From Primulina eburnea (Eukaryota; Streptophyta; Magnoliopsida; Lamiales; Gesneriaceae), in contig NC_133105.1 of the NCBI RefSeq assembly GCF_022965805.1, positions 28,309,208 through 28,373,207 on the forward strand: 64,000 bases of DNA. Direction: 5' to 3'. The notes beneath the pieces were generated by a model. That model made no database searches. It was not told the DNA's origin and saw only the letters and a program-made list of their open reading frames with translations. The position numbers and the translations under genes were made by a program. How positions within the stretch are numbered: position 1 is the stretch's first letter; each line of letters opens with the position of its first letter. Shown piece by piece: positions 23,001 through 35,349 of the stretch.

Positions 23001-24458
23001 ATCCGTGTGGCTACTATTTTGTCTGAACCAGTGTTGTACTCTCGGATTAGAGATGCTCAGATGTCTGATTCTAAGGTTCAGAAATTAGCTCGGTTGGCTG
23101 ATGGAGATAATACTTCTGGTTTCCACTATCAGTCTCAGGGTCTTTTGTGCTTATCTGGTCGTGTTGTTGTACCGGAGGATGACACTTTGAGGGAGGAGAT
23201 TTTGTCCCAGGCTCATCGTAGCAAGTTGAGTGTTCATCCGGGGAGCAACAAGATGTATAAAGATTTAAGGACTCGATTTTGGTGGAAAGGTATGAAACGC
23301 AATGTTTATCAGTATGTCTCCAAGTGCCTGGTCTGTCAGCAGGTAAAGGCAGAGTATCGACGACCTGGAGGTTTGTTGCAGAATCTTCCTATTCCGGAGT
23401 GGAAGTGGGAGCATATCACGATGGACTTCGTGACTCACTTGCCTATGTCTGTGGGGAATAGAGATGCTATCTGGATTGTAGTAGATCGGCTTACCAAGTC
23501 TGCCCATTTTCTTCCGTATAACAGAGATTTCACTTTCGATCGGATGGCACGGTTGTACATTCAGGAGATTGTACGGTTTCATGGTGTGCCTGTGAGTATC
23601 GTTAGTGACAGAGATCCTCGATTTATGTCTAGATTTTGGGGTAGCTTTCAGCAAGCTTTGGGCACTACTTTGAGTTTGAGTACTGCGTATCACCCAGAGA
23701 CTGACGGACAGTCAGAGAGGACTATTCGTACGCTTGAGGATATGTTGAGGTCTTGTGTGATGGATTTCGGGCCAGCTTGGCAGGATCATTTGCCACTGAT
23801 AGAGTTTGCATACAACAACAGCTTTCATAGGAGTATTGGTATGTCTCCGTTTGAAGCGTTGTATGGTCGACGTTGTCGTACTCCTCTGTTCTGGGAGGAA
23901 GTCGGAGAACGACAGGTCGAGGGTCCAGAATTGATTCAGCAGGCCAAGGATAAAGTTCTTGTGATCAAGCAGCGGATTAAGACTGCTCAGGATCGACAAG
24001 CGAGTTATGCGAACACCAAGCGCAGGCCTCTTCATTTTGATGCAGGCGAGAAAGTGTTTCTCAAGGTATCACCTTTTCGGAGGATTCTGAGATTTGGACT
24101 CAAGGGTAAGCTATCTCCGAGATTCATTGGTCCTTTTGAGATCTTGGAATGTGTGGGAGATTTGGCCTACAGATTAGCCTTGCCACCGTATCTGTCTAGT
24201 GTTCACAATGTGTTTCATGTGTCCTTGTTGAGACGATACGTAGCGGATGAGTCTCATGTTTTGCATCCGACAGAAGTTCAGTTGAATCCGGATTTGTCTT
24301 TTGTAGAAAGACCGGTTTCGATCTTAGACCGGAAGGATAAGGTACTGCGGAATAAGACTATTCCTCTTGTCTTAGTGCAGTGGCAGCGCCGAGGTACTGA
24401 AGAAGCTACTTGGGAACTAGAGAGTCGCATGCGGTCAGAGCATCCTGAGTTGTTCTAG
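20031..24458 (+). CDS. gag-pol: EL5 Gag-Pol polyprotein, intact, 1475 residues
   Basis: Single uninterrupted frame starting at ATG 20031, 83 bp after the LTR. Order by residue: basic R/D/E-rich N-terminus (1-45); Gag domain (about 50-230; [24 protein letters not shown]); zinc knuckles at 262 ([13 protein letters not shown]) and 281 ([14 protein letters not shown]); protease DTGA at 364; RT (about 560-740) with FIDDIL, D700-D701; RNase H with YTDAS (D847) and TDHKSL (D909); integrase zinc finger H1062...CLVCQQ; integrase core with D1132, D1193 and E1229 (D,D-35-E spacing); GPFEIL at 1367; chromodomain-like C-terminus ([14 protein letters not shown]). This is a chromovirus; the chromodomain would steer integration to marked chromatin. 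All catalytic residues I can check are present. Unlike EL2/EL4, gag and pol are one frame without an intron. Confidence 0.97.
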   Translation: MSGFDDDASSHGSVGRWGDRDDRERRREHRERRPHRRDEPRSFSMHRFLQMGPKPLSGGETPDVAENWLERMESCFKSFQCSAEQQMDTLDFLLEGGARKWWRSTSAPIVQRQGRVLWADFRAAFMLLYFPPALLQTKAIELINLKQGSLSVDEYQQKFFELLPYVPHVSDNAVAKYNHFLQGLNQEIYDRVVVCDDPTSYEGLVNRCRQAEGSLLRGRAMQSARPTSSLGPRAQSFKKAGSTSYSSGSGGVHHFGKKKGPCQHCGKDHPTERCRRVAGACFRCGEMGHMKRDCPQMGGGSGSGSQASVHQRPQQGQSTQGSNLRPRTQGQVFALNQDQAAEENERVIAGICNLCGLPAYVLIDTGASHSFISARFAKRHALPFTSLDIVVSVSTPMGHSVLAKRLVMGCPLEFEGNILTANLMILAMEDFDCILGIDVLTVYRATVDCYQKFVQFRPVEGDSWFFYGEGARPPMPVVSALKACRALESGGEGYLIYAIDSSADSVGVSDIPVVCDFPDVFPEEIPGFPPVREVDFSIDLVPGTAPISRAPYRLAPSEMQELKQQLQDLLDKGYIRPSVSPWGAPVLFVKKKDGSMRLCIDYRQLNRATIKNKYPLPRIDDLFDQLQGTSVYSKIDLRSGYHQLRVHQGDISKTAFRTRYGHYEFLVMPFGVTNAPAVFMDLMNRVFRDFLDKFVVVFIDDILIYSRDQREHVQHLRIILQILRENQLYAKLSKCEFWIDRIVFLGHVISSEGVSVDPSKVEAVLNWSRPTTVAEIRSFLGLAGYYRRFIVNFSQIAKPLTQLTRKDVSFEWTSECEESFLELRRRLTSAPVLALPAGSGGFSVYTDASLQGLGCVLMQNEHVIAYASRQLKPHEENYPVHDLELAAIVFALKIWRHYLYGERFEIFTDHKSLKYLFTQAELNMRQRRWMDLLKDYDCEIKYHPGSANLTADALSRKVRLSALQTCAVSGIIQDFCSMGFNYKHRKGSESIRVATILSEPVLYSRIRDAQMSDSKVQKLARLADGDNTSGFHYQSQGLLCLSGRVVVPEDDTLREEILSQAHRSKLSVHPGSNKMYKDLRTRFWWKGMKRNVYQYVSKCLVCQQVKAEYRRPGGLLQNLPIPEWKWEHITMDFVTHLPMSVGNRDAIWIVVDRLTKSAHFLPYNRDFTFDRMARLYIQEIVRFHGVPVSIVSDRDPRFMSRFWGSFQQALGTTLSLSTAYHPETDGQSERTIRTLEDMLRSCVMDFGPAWQDHLPLIEFAYNNSFHRSIGMSPFEALYGRRCRTPLFWEEVGERQVEGPELIQQAKDKVLVIKQRIKTAQDRQASYANTKRRPLHFDAGEKVFLKVSPFRRILRFGLKGKLSPRFIGPFEILECVGDLAYRLALPPYLSSVHNVFHVSLLRRYVADESHVLHPTEVQLNPDLSFVERPVSILDRKDKVLRNKTIPLVLVQWQRRGTEEATWELESRMRSEHPELF

Positions 24459-24587
24459 TTGTAGCATTTTCAGTTATGATTGTAATTTCAGTTGGGCTTT
24501 CAATTTGTAATTCATTCTTGAGATGAATGTATTGATTGTTCAGAATTGTTATTTTTCAGACTCGATTTCGCGGACGAAATCCTTTTT

Positions 24588-24599
24588 AGAGGGGGAGAA
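24588..24599 (+). other. Polypurine tract of EL5
   Basis: AGAGGGGGAGAA directly before the 3' LTR. The upstream GATTTCGCGGACGAAATC inverted repeat (24562-24579) is shared with EL7, EL9, EL10 and, slightly changed, EL11. Confidence 0.92.
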
Positions 24600-26011
24600 T
24601 GTAGTATCCCGATGCCTAAATTGAGTAATTATTGGATTAATTATATTCTGCGAGTTCGGAAGGAACGAACCAGGATCGGACCGTCCGAAGAGGTTCGGAT
24701 CGTCCGAAGTGGGTTCGGATGGACCGTTCGGTTCGGTGTCAGACCGAGTCTTGTCAACAGTAGACTGTGTCAGGGTTCGGATCGTCCGAAGAGGTTCGGA
24801 TCGTCCGAAGACAGGTGGCTGGACACGTGGAAGACATGCAGAGTTCGGAACGTCCGAAGAGGTTCGGATCGTCCGAAGACAGGTGGCTGGACACGTGGAA
24901 GACATGCAGAGTTCGGAACGTCCGAAGTGGATCGGATCGTCCGAAGTGCACAGGATCGGATCTTCCGAAGTGGATCGGATCGTCCGATCGTCGTCTATAA
25001 ATAGAGGCGCGAGGCTTCACTTTTCAATTACCAATTCCGAGAGTTCCAGAGCGTTTTAGTCGTTTCTGATGGGTTTCTAGCTTTTCCCGAGGTTCGGGCA
25101 CTAGCAGGGAGCTACTGGCTTTGTAGCGGAGCTGTGCTCTAGTTGGGAGCTAGCGGCATCAGTGGGCTGACTACGGACGCAGGTATGGTTCTAGGTTCCC
25201 TTGAGATTTGGAAGTATCTATTAGTCTAGTTAAGGCTTTTAGATGTGGTTTAGTGATATGGTATCACTTGGATTGTAGGCTTGATTCTAGGGCTGATTAC
25301 TAGGATCTACTGGTTTGAGGTACGGAAGTACTATCCGAGATATCCTGGTTGAGTATGCTTTACTATGTGTTGCATGTTTATGTGTTGCATTATTATCTGA
25401 CATATGATGCATGGTTTATTATGCGGCATTTGCATAATCATGTTGGGCCTGTTTATCTTTTGAGATAGCCTGTTCAGAGGGTGCTCAGCCCTCGGTTGTT
25501 GTGGATGGTTGGACCCCGTTGGCCGACGGTGGTCAGGATACCGGTATATCCACAGGTTTATGGTATGGGAGCCACCTCCTGGTGCGACGGCGCAGAGTGC
25601 TACATACCTTGACGTCATTTGCCTGAGCAGTTTTTCGTTATACCCAGACCCTGGTATCCAGTACATTTTGCATACATGCATGTCATAGTCTTGTATACTC
25701 ATTCTTTCGGTACTGAGCGTTTTAAGCTCACGTCCTCGGTTTATCTCTGTTTTGGACACCCTATTCGATGGGGCAGGTCTCAGGTTGGACGGTCCAGGAG
25801 GGAGAGGACAGGGAGCTAGCAGGGGTTGACCTGTAGTTGCTGGTATTTTATTCTTGGGATTTAGTTTGATTTGGTTGTTTTAGTATTCGTACTTACTGAT
25901 TCGATCGGGCTGTATATGTTGTTTTTTCCGCTGTTTATCTGATTCAGTTTTATTAAGTTAATTGCATGCTTAAGTTCTGATTAGTAGGTGATTCTGGAAC
26001 GGGTCACTACA
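24600..26011 (+). repeat. EL5 3' LTR
   Basis: Same length and ends as the 5' LTR; offset 6063 bp throughout. One difference seen. Contains the array at 24674-24991 and the TATA box at 24995. Followed by target duplication GATGT. Confidence 0.97.
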
Positions 26012-26016
26012 GATGT

Positions 26017-27318
26017 ACCACGAAAATTTATTTTTCCAGATTTTCGAAATTAAAAAAAAAAAAATATATATTTAAATCTGCCCGGAACTGTTCCGGGCAG
26101 TCCGTGCGCGCAGGGCCGCGCACGGCAGCGCGCAGCGTGCGCGCAGGCGTCGGACGCATGCGGCACCGCGCGCGCGCAAGCGCCGGACGCCTGCGCGCAC
26201 CGCGCTAGCGCAGGCATGGGACGCCTGCGCGCCCAGCGCTAGCGCAGGCATGGGACGCCTGTGCGCAACGCGCCAGCGCAGGCGTCCGACGCCTGCGCGC
26301 GGCGCCGCGTGCGCCTGTGCGCCTGCGCGCACAGGAGTGCCGCCCCTGCCCGTAACGTTCGGGCAGCGGGCGGGCAGCGAGGGCGGCTGCCTGGGATCGT
26401 CTCGGGAACCGTGCTGGATGTTGGGCCTGAATTGTTTGGGCCCATGGTGCAATTTTCTGAATTTTAAAATTTTTGGGTAAAATTGACATTTTTGAAATTG
26501 GTTCAATTTTTATTTTGAAAAAATTGATTTTTTAGAAAATTAATAATTTTCTTGTGAAATAAATAATTAGAATATGATTTTAATTATTTATGGTAAAAAT
26601 GTGTTTTTACAAGAAATCAATTATTATTGATTTAATTGGAAATTAAATAAAAGAGTTTATTTAATTTATTAAATCTTTTAATAATTGTGGTGGTTAGTGC
26701 TAAAATTATTAGATATATGATTTATCAATTAATTAAATTGTTTAATTAAATTGATGTTAATATTTGATATTAAATGCATGAAGGATGATCGAGAGCCTTG
26801 ACCAATGTGTTAGGTGTATGTTAGGATATTTTACTGTTTTTATTCATTTTGTTAATATTTGATATTATTAAAGTGGGCCTGGTTTATGGCCCGTTCCCAC
26901 CCCCATGAGATGTATCCCTTATGTGCCATGGCTATTTAAATGTAATTATTAGAAATAGTGGGAGATCAAGACTAGAAGATGGTGGGCCCGATGAACGAGA
27001 TGAAGACATGTAAAATATTGGAAGCTTTTGTAATAGTTACATTTGCATCCCTGCATTCACCTAGGTTTGGACCTGGATCCATGTATGGCTCACATGGATC
27101 TAATAGTGTTGGCGATCGATCATCCTTATTTATTGTTGAATGTCATATTATGATATATGTGATATATAGTAGTATGCATGTATGTATATTATTATATAAT
27201 ATAGTTGCATGAATCCGGCAAACATACAAACTCGTGGCACGCGATTTTTAAATTAAAATGATGAGACAATTTTTAAAATTAAAATCCCTCATTTTGAATA
27301 AGATTCAAAATTTATATC
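26017..27318 (+). other. EL3 untranslated leader, first part, with GC-rich palindromes
   Basis: Non-coding leader of EL3 between EL5 and EL6. Segment 26098-26345 is very GC-rich and made of repeats of the type GCGCAGGC-N-GACGCCTGCGCGC, strongly self-complementary. It corresponds in position to the GGGCAGC/GCTGCCC block of EL8 (47190-47290). The rest is AT-rich and lines up with EL8 47440-48310 (for example GCATGAAGGATGATC near 26773 and GGTTTATGGCCCGTTCCCACC near 26881). Arg/Ala-rich open frames over the GC block are translations of the repeat. Confidence 0.75.
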
Positions 27319-28974
27319 TGTGGGGACCCGGACGCTAATCATCTTCTTAATCATAGTTGGGATTTAATAATCTGTTCTGATAAACAGGGTCTAAAAATTT
27401 TTCGTTTTAAATAAAAACTGCGGAAGGTAATGGAATCTAAACAATATACATCTCTGTATAAAAACTACAGTTCAGTAGAAAAGTACAATACTGTACAACC
27501 TAAATCTAAGGTTCAATTACTAAAATTCAAGTAATAAAGCAAGTCTGCTACAAGTCCGAAATCACCACGCTAACTCGTCTTCTCTCATCGTCATCTCGAC
27601 CCTGATCCAGCCCCACATGTTGTCATGCACACATACAAAACAAGACAACAGCCGGATAACTCCGGTGAGAATAAATCCCAGTATAAAACATGGTAAGCAT
27701 GTATATAAACAAACTAATTCATAAAACATGCCGCCAGGTATAAACACAATATATTTCATAATCTATGAAATTATGCATGCAACTCAAATCAGATAAACAT
27801 GCATATAAACAATCTAAATCATAAAACATGCTAGCACAACTGAAAGCAATAACGATGGGTCCCACGATCTAGGAGCCACATCCATATAAGCATGAAGTCC
27901 TAATCAAATCATGTCTAGACTTGACCCGATCTATAACTCTAGGGATCCCGGGGTGAATAAGACGTCACTGGCTGTCACCTACCCTACCAATCGAGGTGCT
28001 GTACGTCTTATTCCTAGACTTCGGCCTGATCTGTATCCACATCTACAAAGGGGCGGTGATCTTCCCCAGAGTTGAGATATCGCCGAACGTCTAGAGTCTG
28101 CCTGATCTCCAGACTGTCCTATCTTAATACATGAATAACAATCTATAATCATTGCATAATCATATAAACATAAACAAGAGTATAGTATGTGATTTATTGG
28201 GCAACTCAACGCGATCTCAATTGAGTTGTTCTTCCCGAATATCACATGAATTATACCTTTATCTTCCCCGTCTGAGGAAGAAGAAGTCTCGAAGTTCAGT
28301 CTGTCCATATCCGATCTGAAATGACAATAACAAATATACTGTATCAATGTATAATTCAATTCACAATCTGTTCTGGTCAATACTCGACTCAGTACATAAT
28401 CTGATCACTATCTGAACAAAATACCATCTGATTCATATCAACAATCTCTCGATATAATCGAAATCATTTCTGAATCTGATCAATCTAATTAAACTTATAT
28501 CTTGACGGCATAACAATACTGTCTCGTAACCCCGTCAGTCTCAATATCACAAATATAATACCAGAATTCATAATATATCTCAGTACAATCTATAACTCAA
28601 TATCTGTACACTCTGAATCAATAATAACTACAATTCTGATATCAAATCTAAATCAAATCATTTCTGAAAATCATACAAATTCCATAAACAGTCTGTTTCT
28701 AAATCTGACTTCAATTCTATAATATCTACGGTAGTATAAACACCATATCTGAATTCTATTCAATTCTGACAACATCATAAAATCAAATCTTATCTAAACG
28801 TAATAAAACTTACGTCCTTGCGTAGCCTGCTGTTGATAGTAACACAGTACCGAAGTCGGATTTCAATTCAAATAGACGGTTTACTCGCAAATCAATTTCG
28901 AAGAAAAAGAACAAAGCTTTCCCCCAAACTTGTCGATTTCCTTTGCTATTCTGAATGAGAGACGCTTGTTATAT

Positions 28975-28986
28975 GTATATATATAC
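28975..28986 (-). promoter_or_regulatory. TATA box of EL6 LTR
   Basis: GTATATATATAC on the minus strand, about 50 bp downstream of the palindrome array. The same run in the 5' LTR lies near 34850-34863. Confidence 0.6.
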
Positions 28987-29033
28987 TCCATGCATGTAGA
29001 AAAAACGTGGCATACTTCTTCACGCAGCACGTC

Positions 29034-29297
29034 TCGCGCATATGCGCGGCCACTACTCGCGCATATGCGCGAGACCTACTGTCTCGGCGAGAATGCTACT
29101 CGCGCATATGCGCCATTATTTCCGCGCATATGCGCCACCCCTTCTGGCCCTCCCGCGCATATGCGCCACTCAATTCGCGCATATGCGCCAAGGCTTCTGG
29201 AGGTGTCGCGCATATGCGCGCCTGTCTTTGCGCATGTGCGCCAACCCTACTGTGATTCTCGCACATGTGCGCCAATCTTGATCGCGCATGTGCGCCA
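29034..29297. repeat. Palindrome array in EL6 LTR (CGCGCATATGCGCG)
   Basis: Ten copies of a palindrome with core GCGCATATGCGC, the last three drifting to GCGCATGTGCGC or GCACATGTGCGC. Copies are separated by 6-25 bp of unlike spacer. The second array is at 34911-35173 in the 5' LTR. Each unit contains a CATATG E-box-like core. Confidence 0.92.
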
Positions 29298-29467
29298 ACA
29301 CATTAATTTGCACACACAATTTACACCTTTCACATGTGTTCTAATCCGATCCGTTCCGTCTATAATTATCTCAATTAATTCTATAAATCATTTCAGATTA
29401 ATCTCAATTTACAGTAATCATATCCAAATCATTTCAGATTACGGTAATTAAATTTCTGGGCATTACA

Positions 29468-31807
29468 TTTCTCCCCCTCTTAGATCTGAGTTCGTTCTCG
29501 AACTCACCAACAATCAATCCAACTCTATCAGAAGAAATGTATAACAGAGTTTAACATCCAAACTCGTTTCACTAACATCATTGTAAGGTGTATCTCTGAT
29601 TCCAATCTGAAATCAAAATTCAAGAATTATAATATCATAATCCTTTTCCAACTCGTTCTAGCCGAATGAATCCCGCATTACTGGCTATACAACATCCGTA
29701 TATGCCAATCTGCAGTCTATAACCAAACAATACCACCTGTAGTTGTTACTCCATCGGTTTATCTCAATTTAGGACATAATCAATCTTCATCTTCCAATAC
29801 CAATCGTCATCATCCGACATTGGTTTCTTAAATCTGTCCATTCTGAACTATCTCAATAACTATTGTCATACAGTAAGTCACACAATGACAATAATCTATA
29901 TAAACTAGTACTAACATCCAGTACTAAAGCTCTACAAATCTCTGTCAATATCTGGTAATACACTCAGACTACCTGTCAGTCTGTAATAATCTGTACAAGA
30001 GAGTTTATGATATAATCTATCACAAGTACAACTCCATCAAAATCCACCTAATATCATCTAATTCAACATTCTATCCAATCTGACTATTTCTTTGACAGCG
30101 ATATCCGTCATCTGATTTTGTTTGTACGTAATCTGGTACAAATTGATAGATATAGATTGAGTAATCTGTCAATCATAATCATATCATATCAAAATCTAAA
30201 GAAAATAGCGGTAATATCATTACGAAAGCCATAGAAATGTACTCCCATTTCTATTCAGAAATATACAAATTCTGTAATAATCTTCTGATTTATATCTTAC
30301 ATTCACAATCACCTGAATGAAAACTGAACTCACTACTGTGCATTTCTGACACTATCTGTGCTTCCAGATTCGAACTATTCTGTATAAACAATCAGTTAAT
30401 AATATAAAATAAAGAAGAAATACCTACCTGGTATTAGTCACTGACTACAGATATCAAATTCTGTTATATAATTCTGAAACATTCTGATATCATAAGATAA
30501 TCAATCTGATACAACACAAATCACATATCGGTTGCTCTGATCGAAACTCTGTTCTGATTATCGAAATACACACAACCTATACAGATCTAGTGAGTTTAAG
30601 AAAACTCATAAAACAACGATTGCTGGCAATACTGATAATTCTGACTACTGGTCAATCTTCACAGTGCCTAAATCATCTGCCATACCTCATCTGCAAATAG
30701 AATATGCTTCCAAACAGTATAAAATGTCTCAAATACTGATTTAGATCAATCACAATACGCAAGCAGATATAACATAATAAGGGAATAAGAGACTAAGAAA
30801 ATCTGTAAAACTCAGCAATTCTGACTTTCTGACATTTCTGCTAATTCTGATATATCCGATACCTGTGTATTTTACAGTCGCTGATTTTTGTCTCAACTGT
30901 GCAAATCAATTAGTATACAACTGCAGATGTCACATATTCTGAATATAATCTGTTTCAGTTATGATTCATACCTGACCAATTTCTGTATACAATAATCACG
31001 GTTATCTGAATATTCAATACAATCTTCAAATATTCAATTCAACCAATATGATGCTATTAACATATCAAATATCATAGATATAACAAGCATAAAATCATCA
31101 GAATATCTCTGAACATAAGAGTTAGCAATCTGTACCCTTCTATTAATCTTCAATATCATTCTGTACTGAATTCTAGTATATAACCATTACCTGGTATCGA
31201 TTCAATTCTGAAATCTACCTTTCTGAGATCAAACGCATCTGAAATCTTATCTAGGCAAACACCAGTCAACTAATACATTACGGCCGAATCTGTCACCGTT
31301 AGACTCGATTTCAGTATATCTACCAAACACATAAGGATACCATCTGTTCCTTTCTGTGATAATCGAGTCATAACAGTACAATGATTTAAGGAATTCTGGA
31401 TCTAGAATTCCTCATTTCTCAACTAGATCTGATTTTAATCTTACCATTTCTGGAACACATTCTACGATATTTCTGTACTTGTTTAGCATTACATGTCAAT
31501 AATGAAATCGAAATCATATAACACAAGTACATCAAAATCTAACCCAATCCCTGGGTTCATCTCACTGTAGTATATAACATGTCACAGAGATCTCTGATAT
31601 CAACATATTCCTCAACAACCAAGGAATCAATACTACAGTATACACAGACCCCACAAATATAGCATATCACCATGCTATTCAATCACAGATACTCATGAAG
31701 AATGCATTAGTACACATCAATACGTATGCAATATAATCATAAAAGAGTAGTACCTGTTGTAAATTCTGGGTCTGTTCTTCTGTCATTACCACCAATGACT
31801 TTGCTCT
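29468..31807 (-). other. EL6 non-coding interior with polypurine tract
   Basis: The polypurine tract is at 29468-29480 (AGAGGGGGAGAAA on the minus strand), next to the 3' LTR. The following 2.3 kb is AT-rich with many CTGATATC/TTCTGAAAT words and no coding frame longer than about 60 codons on either strand. I see no trace of pol motifs in it. It is the part of the genome that an autonomous element would use for pol. Confidence 0.75.
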
Positions 31808-32584
31808 TTAAGATCTTCGAAAATGTTTCTGAGGACAAACTTTAGCAAAGTGTCCCGTCTGCTTACAGATATTGCACTTCCCAAGCACTCCCTGACATTG
31901 TTATGTGGAATGTCTCCCTACACAAGTCCGGCAATATATTCTAGTATAGCTCGGGCTGGAACTACTAGAACTAGACGAGCCACTTCCTATTCTCTTGAAC
32001 TGCTTCTTCTGAATTTGCAAAAGTTCTTTCTTTTTACCACTACTACTACCAATCTCTACTCTAGAAGGCAGTTGCTGTGCAGTCCGTTCTGGAAGAACAT
32101 ACGATGCTCCCAGTTGTCCTATCAGAACCGTTTCTGCTCTTTTTGCTCTATTCAAGGTATCAGCAAAATTACTTGACTGCTTCACATTCACCAACGTACG
32201 TATTTCTGGATTTAAACCTTGAATAAATTGACTAGAAATAGCATGATCATTTCTAGCCACAAGAGGAGCAAAACGTAGAAGTGTGAAGAACTGTGCCAAG
32301 TACTCATCAATACTCATCTGGCCCTGTCTTAGGTTTGCAAACTCTGCACTTCTGTCCTCTCTATATGATACGGGGAAGAATCTTTGATAGAACTCAACCT
32401 TGAAAATCTTCCACGTAATCACTGAATGACTTTGCTCTAAACCTCCTTTGGTGAGTAACCACCATCTTCTGGCCGACTTTTGCAACTGGTTTTCAACAAT
32501 CCTAATTCTACACTCATCTATGAAATTCAGGAATTCAAATAACATTTCTGTCTCCTCAAGCCACTTCTCACAATCTACTGACAT
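31808..32584 (-). pseudogene. gag: EL6 Gag, one internal stop
   Basis: Gag-like frame of 259 codons from ATG 32584 to TAA 31808, with a single TAA at 31901-31903. Order: Gag domain (DCEKWLEETEMLFEFL, ARRWWLLTKGG, FYQRFFP, LRQGQMSIDEYLAQFF, FIQGLNPEIRTLV); Ser-rich linker; zinc knuckles CRTCVGRHST (just before the stop) and CNICKQTGHFAKVC (after it). The frame is open further upstream without a clear ATG, so the true start may be lost or changed. The domain resembles EL5 Gag in layout ([24 protein letters not shown]). The frame ends soon after the second knuckle, so there is no read-through into a pol. The role would be particle assembly, possibly sharing enzymes of a related element. Confidence 0.85.
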
Positions 32585-33190
32585 CTCTGTTCCCTTCAGA
32601 ATTGGCGGTTGAAACGACTGAAACCTCTGTAATTGTGTTTCATCTGACTCTCTGGCAAATCTATCTGAAGTTCTGACATACCTATCTGATGTTCTGATCT
32701 ATCTGTCTGAGCATACGAAGTAATGCCTCTTTCCGGAATTCTGCAGGGAAGGTACATCTGATTACCAAAAACGTTAGTAACCCTGTACTACAATCTGGGC
32801 CAATCTTTGCTGATCATGATCATTTTACTGCTGATCATGAATCCGATCTGATTCATATTTAAGAATACATAATACCAATTCAAGTCATATAATCAGGTAA
32901 GCATGTATCATAAAGCAGTAACATATAGTCTCATGCTAGCATCACAATGTCAATCAACATGAAAATTAATCTCATGCTAGCACAGACATGCAAGGAAAGA
33001 AAATTCATCTACCCCGCTCATTCTCTTTTATTTTAATCTAAGTCAGTCTAAAAGATCTATCAACTCTGACTAACTCAATCTAAAGGATCTATCGCTAACA
33101 GATCTATAGCTAAAAGATCTAACCTCTAAAGGAACTAACTTCTACGATATCCAGTGCTAAGGAATCTATAGCTCTAAAAGAACTATCCTC

Positions 33191-33202
33191 GCTCTGATAC
33201 CA
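33191..33202 (-). other. Primer-binding site of EL6
   Basis: TGGTATCAGAGC on the minus strand, 5 nt inside the 5' LTR. Confidence 0.9.
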
Positions 33203-33207
33203 CCTGT

Positions 33208-35344
33208 TGTGGGGACCCGGACGCTAATCATCTTCTTAATCATAGTTGGGATTTAATAATCTGTTCTGATAAACAGGGTCTAAAAATTTTTCGTTTTAAA
33301 TAAAAACTGCGGAAGGTAATGGAATCTAAACAATATACATCTCTGTATAAAAACTACAGTTCAGTAGAAAAGTACAATACTGTACAACCTAAATCTAAGG
33401 TTCAATTACTAAAATTCAAGTAATAAACCAAGTCTGCTACAAGTCCGAAATCACCACGCTAACTCGTCTTCTCTCATCGTCATCTCGACCCTGATCCAGC
33501 CCCACCTGTTGTCATGCACACATACAAAACAAGGACAACAGCCGGATAACTCCGGTGAGAATAAATCCCAGTATAAAACATGGTAAGCATGTATATAAAC
33601 AAACTAATTCATAAAACATGCCGCCAGGTATAAACACAATATATTTCATAATCTATGAAATTAAGCATGCAACTCAAATCAGATAAACATGCATATAAAC
33701 AATCTAAATCATAAAACATGCTAGCACAACTGAAAGCAATAACGATGGGTCCCACGATCTAGGAGCCACATCCATATAAGCATGAAGTCCTAATCAAATC
33801 ATGTCTAGACTTGACCCGATCTATAACTCTAGGGATCCCGGGGTGAATAAGACGTCACTGGCTGTCACCTACCCTACCAATCGAGGTGCTGTACGTCTTA
33901 TTCTTAGACTTCGGCCTGATCTGTATCCACATCTACAAAGGGGCGGTGATCTTCCCCAGAGCTGAGATATCGCCGAACGTCTAGAGTCTGCCTGATCTCC
34001 AGACTGCCCTATCTTAATGCATGAATAACAATCTATAATCATTGCATAATCATATAAACATAAACAAGAGTATAGTATGTGATTTATTGGGCAACTCAAC
34101 GCGATCTCAATTGAGTTGTTCTTCCCGAATATCACATGAATTATACCTTTATCTTCCCCGTCTGAGGAAGACGAAGTCTCGAAGTTCAGTCTGTCCATAT
34201 CCGATCTGAAATGACAATAACAAATATTCTGTATCAATGTATAATTCAATTCACAATCTGTTCTGGTCAATACTCGACTCAGTACATAATCTGATCACTA
34301 TCTGAACAAAATACCATCTGATTCATATCCACAATCTCTCGATATAATCGAAATCATTTCTGAATCTGATCAATCTAATTAAACTTATAACTTGACGGCA
34401 TAACAATACTGTCTCGTAACCCCGTCAGTCTCAATATCACAAATATAATACCAGAATTCATAATATATCTCAGTACAATCTATAACTCAATATCTGTACA
34501 CTTTGAATCAATAATAACACAATTCTGATATCAAATCTAAATCAAATCATTTCTGAAAATCATACAAATTCCATAAACAGTCTGTTTCTAAATCTGACTT
34601 CAATTCTATAATATCTACGGTAGTATAATCACCATATCTGAATTCTATTCAATTCTGACAACATCATAAAATCAAATCTTATCTAAACGTAATAAAACTT
34701 ACGTCCGTGCGTAGCCTGCGTTTACCGAAGTCGGATTTCAATTCAAATAGACGGTTTACTCGCAAATCAATTTCGAAGAAAAAGAACAAAGCTTTCCCCC
34801 AAACTTGTCGATTTCCTTTGCTATTCTGAATGAGAGACGCTTGTTATATGTATATATATATACTCCATGCATGTAGAAAAAACGTGGCATACTTCTTCAC
34901 GCAGCACGTCTCGCGCATATGCGCGGCCACTACTCGCGCATATGCGCGAGACCTACTGTCTCGGCGAGAATGCTACTCGCGCATATGCGCCATTATTTCC
35001 GCGCATATGCGCCACCCCTTCTGGCCCTCCCGCGCATATGCGCCACTCAATTCGCGCATATGCGCCAAGGCTTCTGGAGGTGTCGCGCATATGCGCGCCT
35101 GTCTTCGCGCATGTGCGCCAACCCTACTGTGATTCTCGCACATGTGCGCCAATCTTGATCGCGCATGTGCGCCAACACATTAATTTGCACACACAATTTA
35201 CACCTTTCACATGTGTTCTAATCCGATCCGTTCCGTCTATAATTATCTCAATTAATTCTATAAATCATTTCAGATTAATCTCAATTTACAGTAATCATAT
35301 CCAAATCATTTCAGATTACGGTAATTAAATTTCCGTGCATTACA
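33208..35344 (-). repeat. EL6 5' LTR
   Basis: Same ends as the 3' LTR. It lacks about 14 bp present in the other copy near 28831 (GTTGATAGTAACAC) and has the array at 34911-35173. Followed by target duplication ATATC. Confidence 0.93.
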
Positions 35345-35349
35345 ATATC

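Larger units (their letters stand above)
18537..26011 (+). mobile_element. EL5: complete, intact, very young Ty3/gypsy chromovirus
   Basis: Complete element of 7475 bp flanked by GATGT (18532-18536 and 26012-26016). Both LTRs are 1412 bp. By eye I find a single difference between them (T at 19662, A at 25725). Primer-binding site, uninterrupted 1475-codon gag-pol, and polypurine tract are all in place. It lies in the leader of EL3. With nothing visibly broken it is the best candidate in the window for an autonomous element. EL7, EL9/12, EL10 and EL11 are relatives. Confidence 0.97.
27319..29467 (-). repeat. EL6 3' LTR
   Basis: On the minus strand begins TGTAATGCCC and ends GGTCCCCACA. U3 contains the CGCGCATATGCGCG array (29034-29297) and a TATA run (28975-28986). 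The small open frames within (27562-27759, 27979-28380, 28930-29451) are repeated in the other LTR and have no recognisable domain. Confidence 0.93.
27319..35344 (-). mobile_element. EL6: gag-only LTR retrotransposon, complete insertion
   Basis: Complete minus-strand insertion of 8026 bp, flanked by ATATC (27314-27318 and 35345-35349), with LTRs of 2149 and 2137 bp, a primer-binding site, a polypurine tract and one gag-like gene. There is no protease, RT, RNase H or integrase sequence in the 3.7-kb interior. LTRs differ by about 18 substitutions plus a 14-bp deletion, under 1 percent, so it moved fairly recently. This fits the class called TR-GAG (terminal repeats plus Gag only), which depends on enzymes from another element. 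Confidence 0.9.

Noticed and set aside
26072..26506. Ala/Arg-rich frames over the GC-rich block of the EL3 leader
   Set aside because: Low-complexity translation of inverted repeats inside an untranslated leader.
29007..29451. Repeat-rich open frames (RAYAPL-type) over the EL6 array, also at 34830-35328
   Set aside because: Same reason: the CGCGCATATGCGCG repeat is open in several frames. No gene signal.
29468..31807. A hidden, heavily mutated pol in EL6
   Set aside because: I looked for DSGA/DTGA, FIDD, TDHKSL and HPGS-type words on both strands and saw none. The sequence is AT-rich and repetitive instead.
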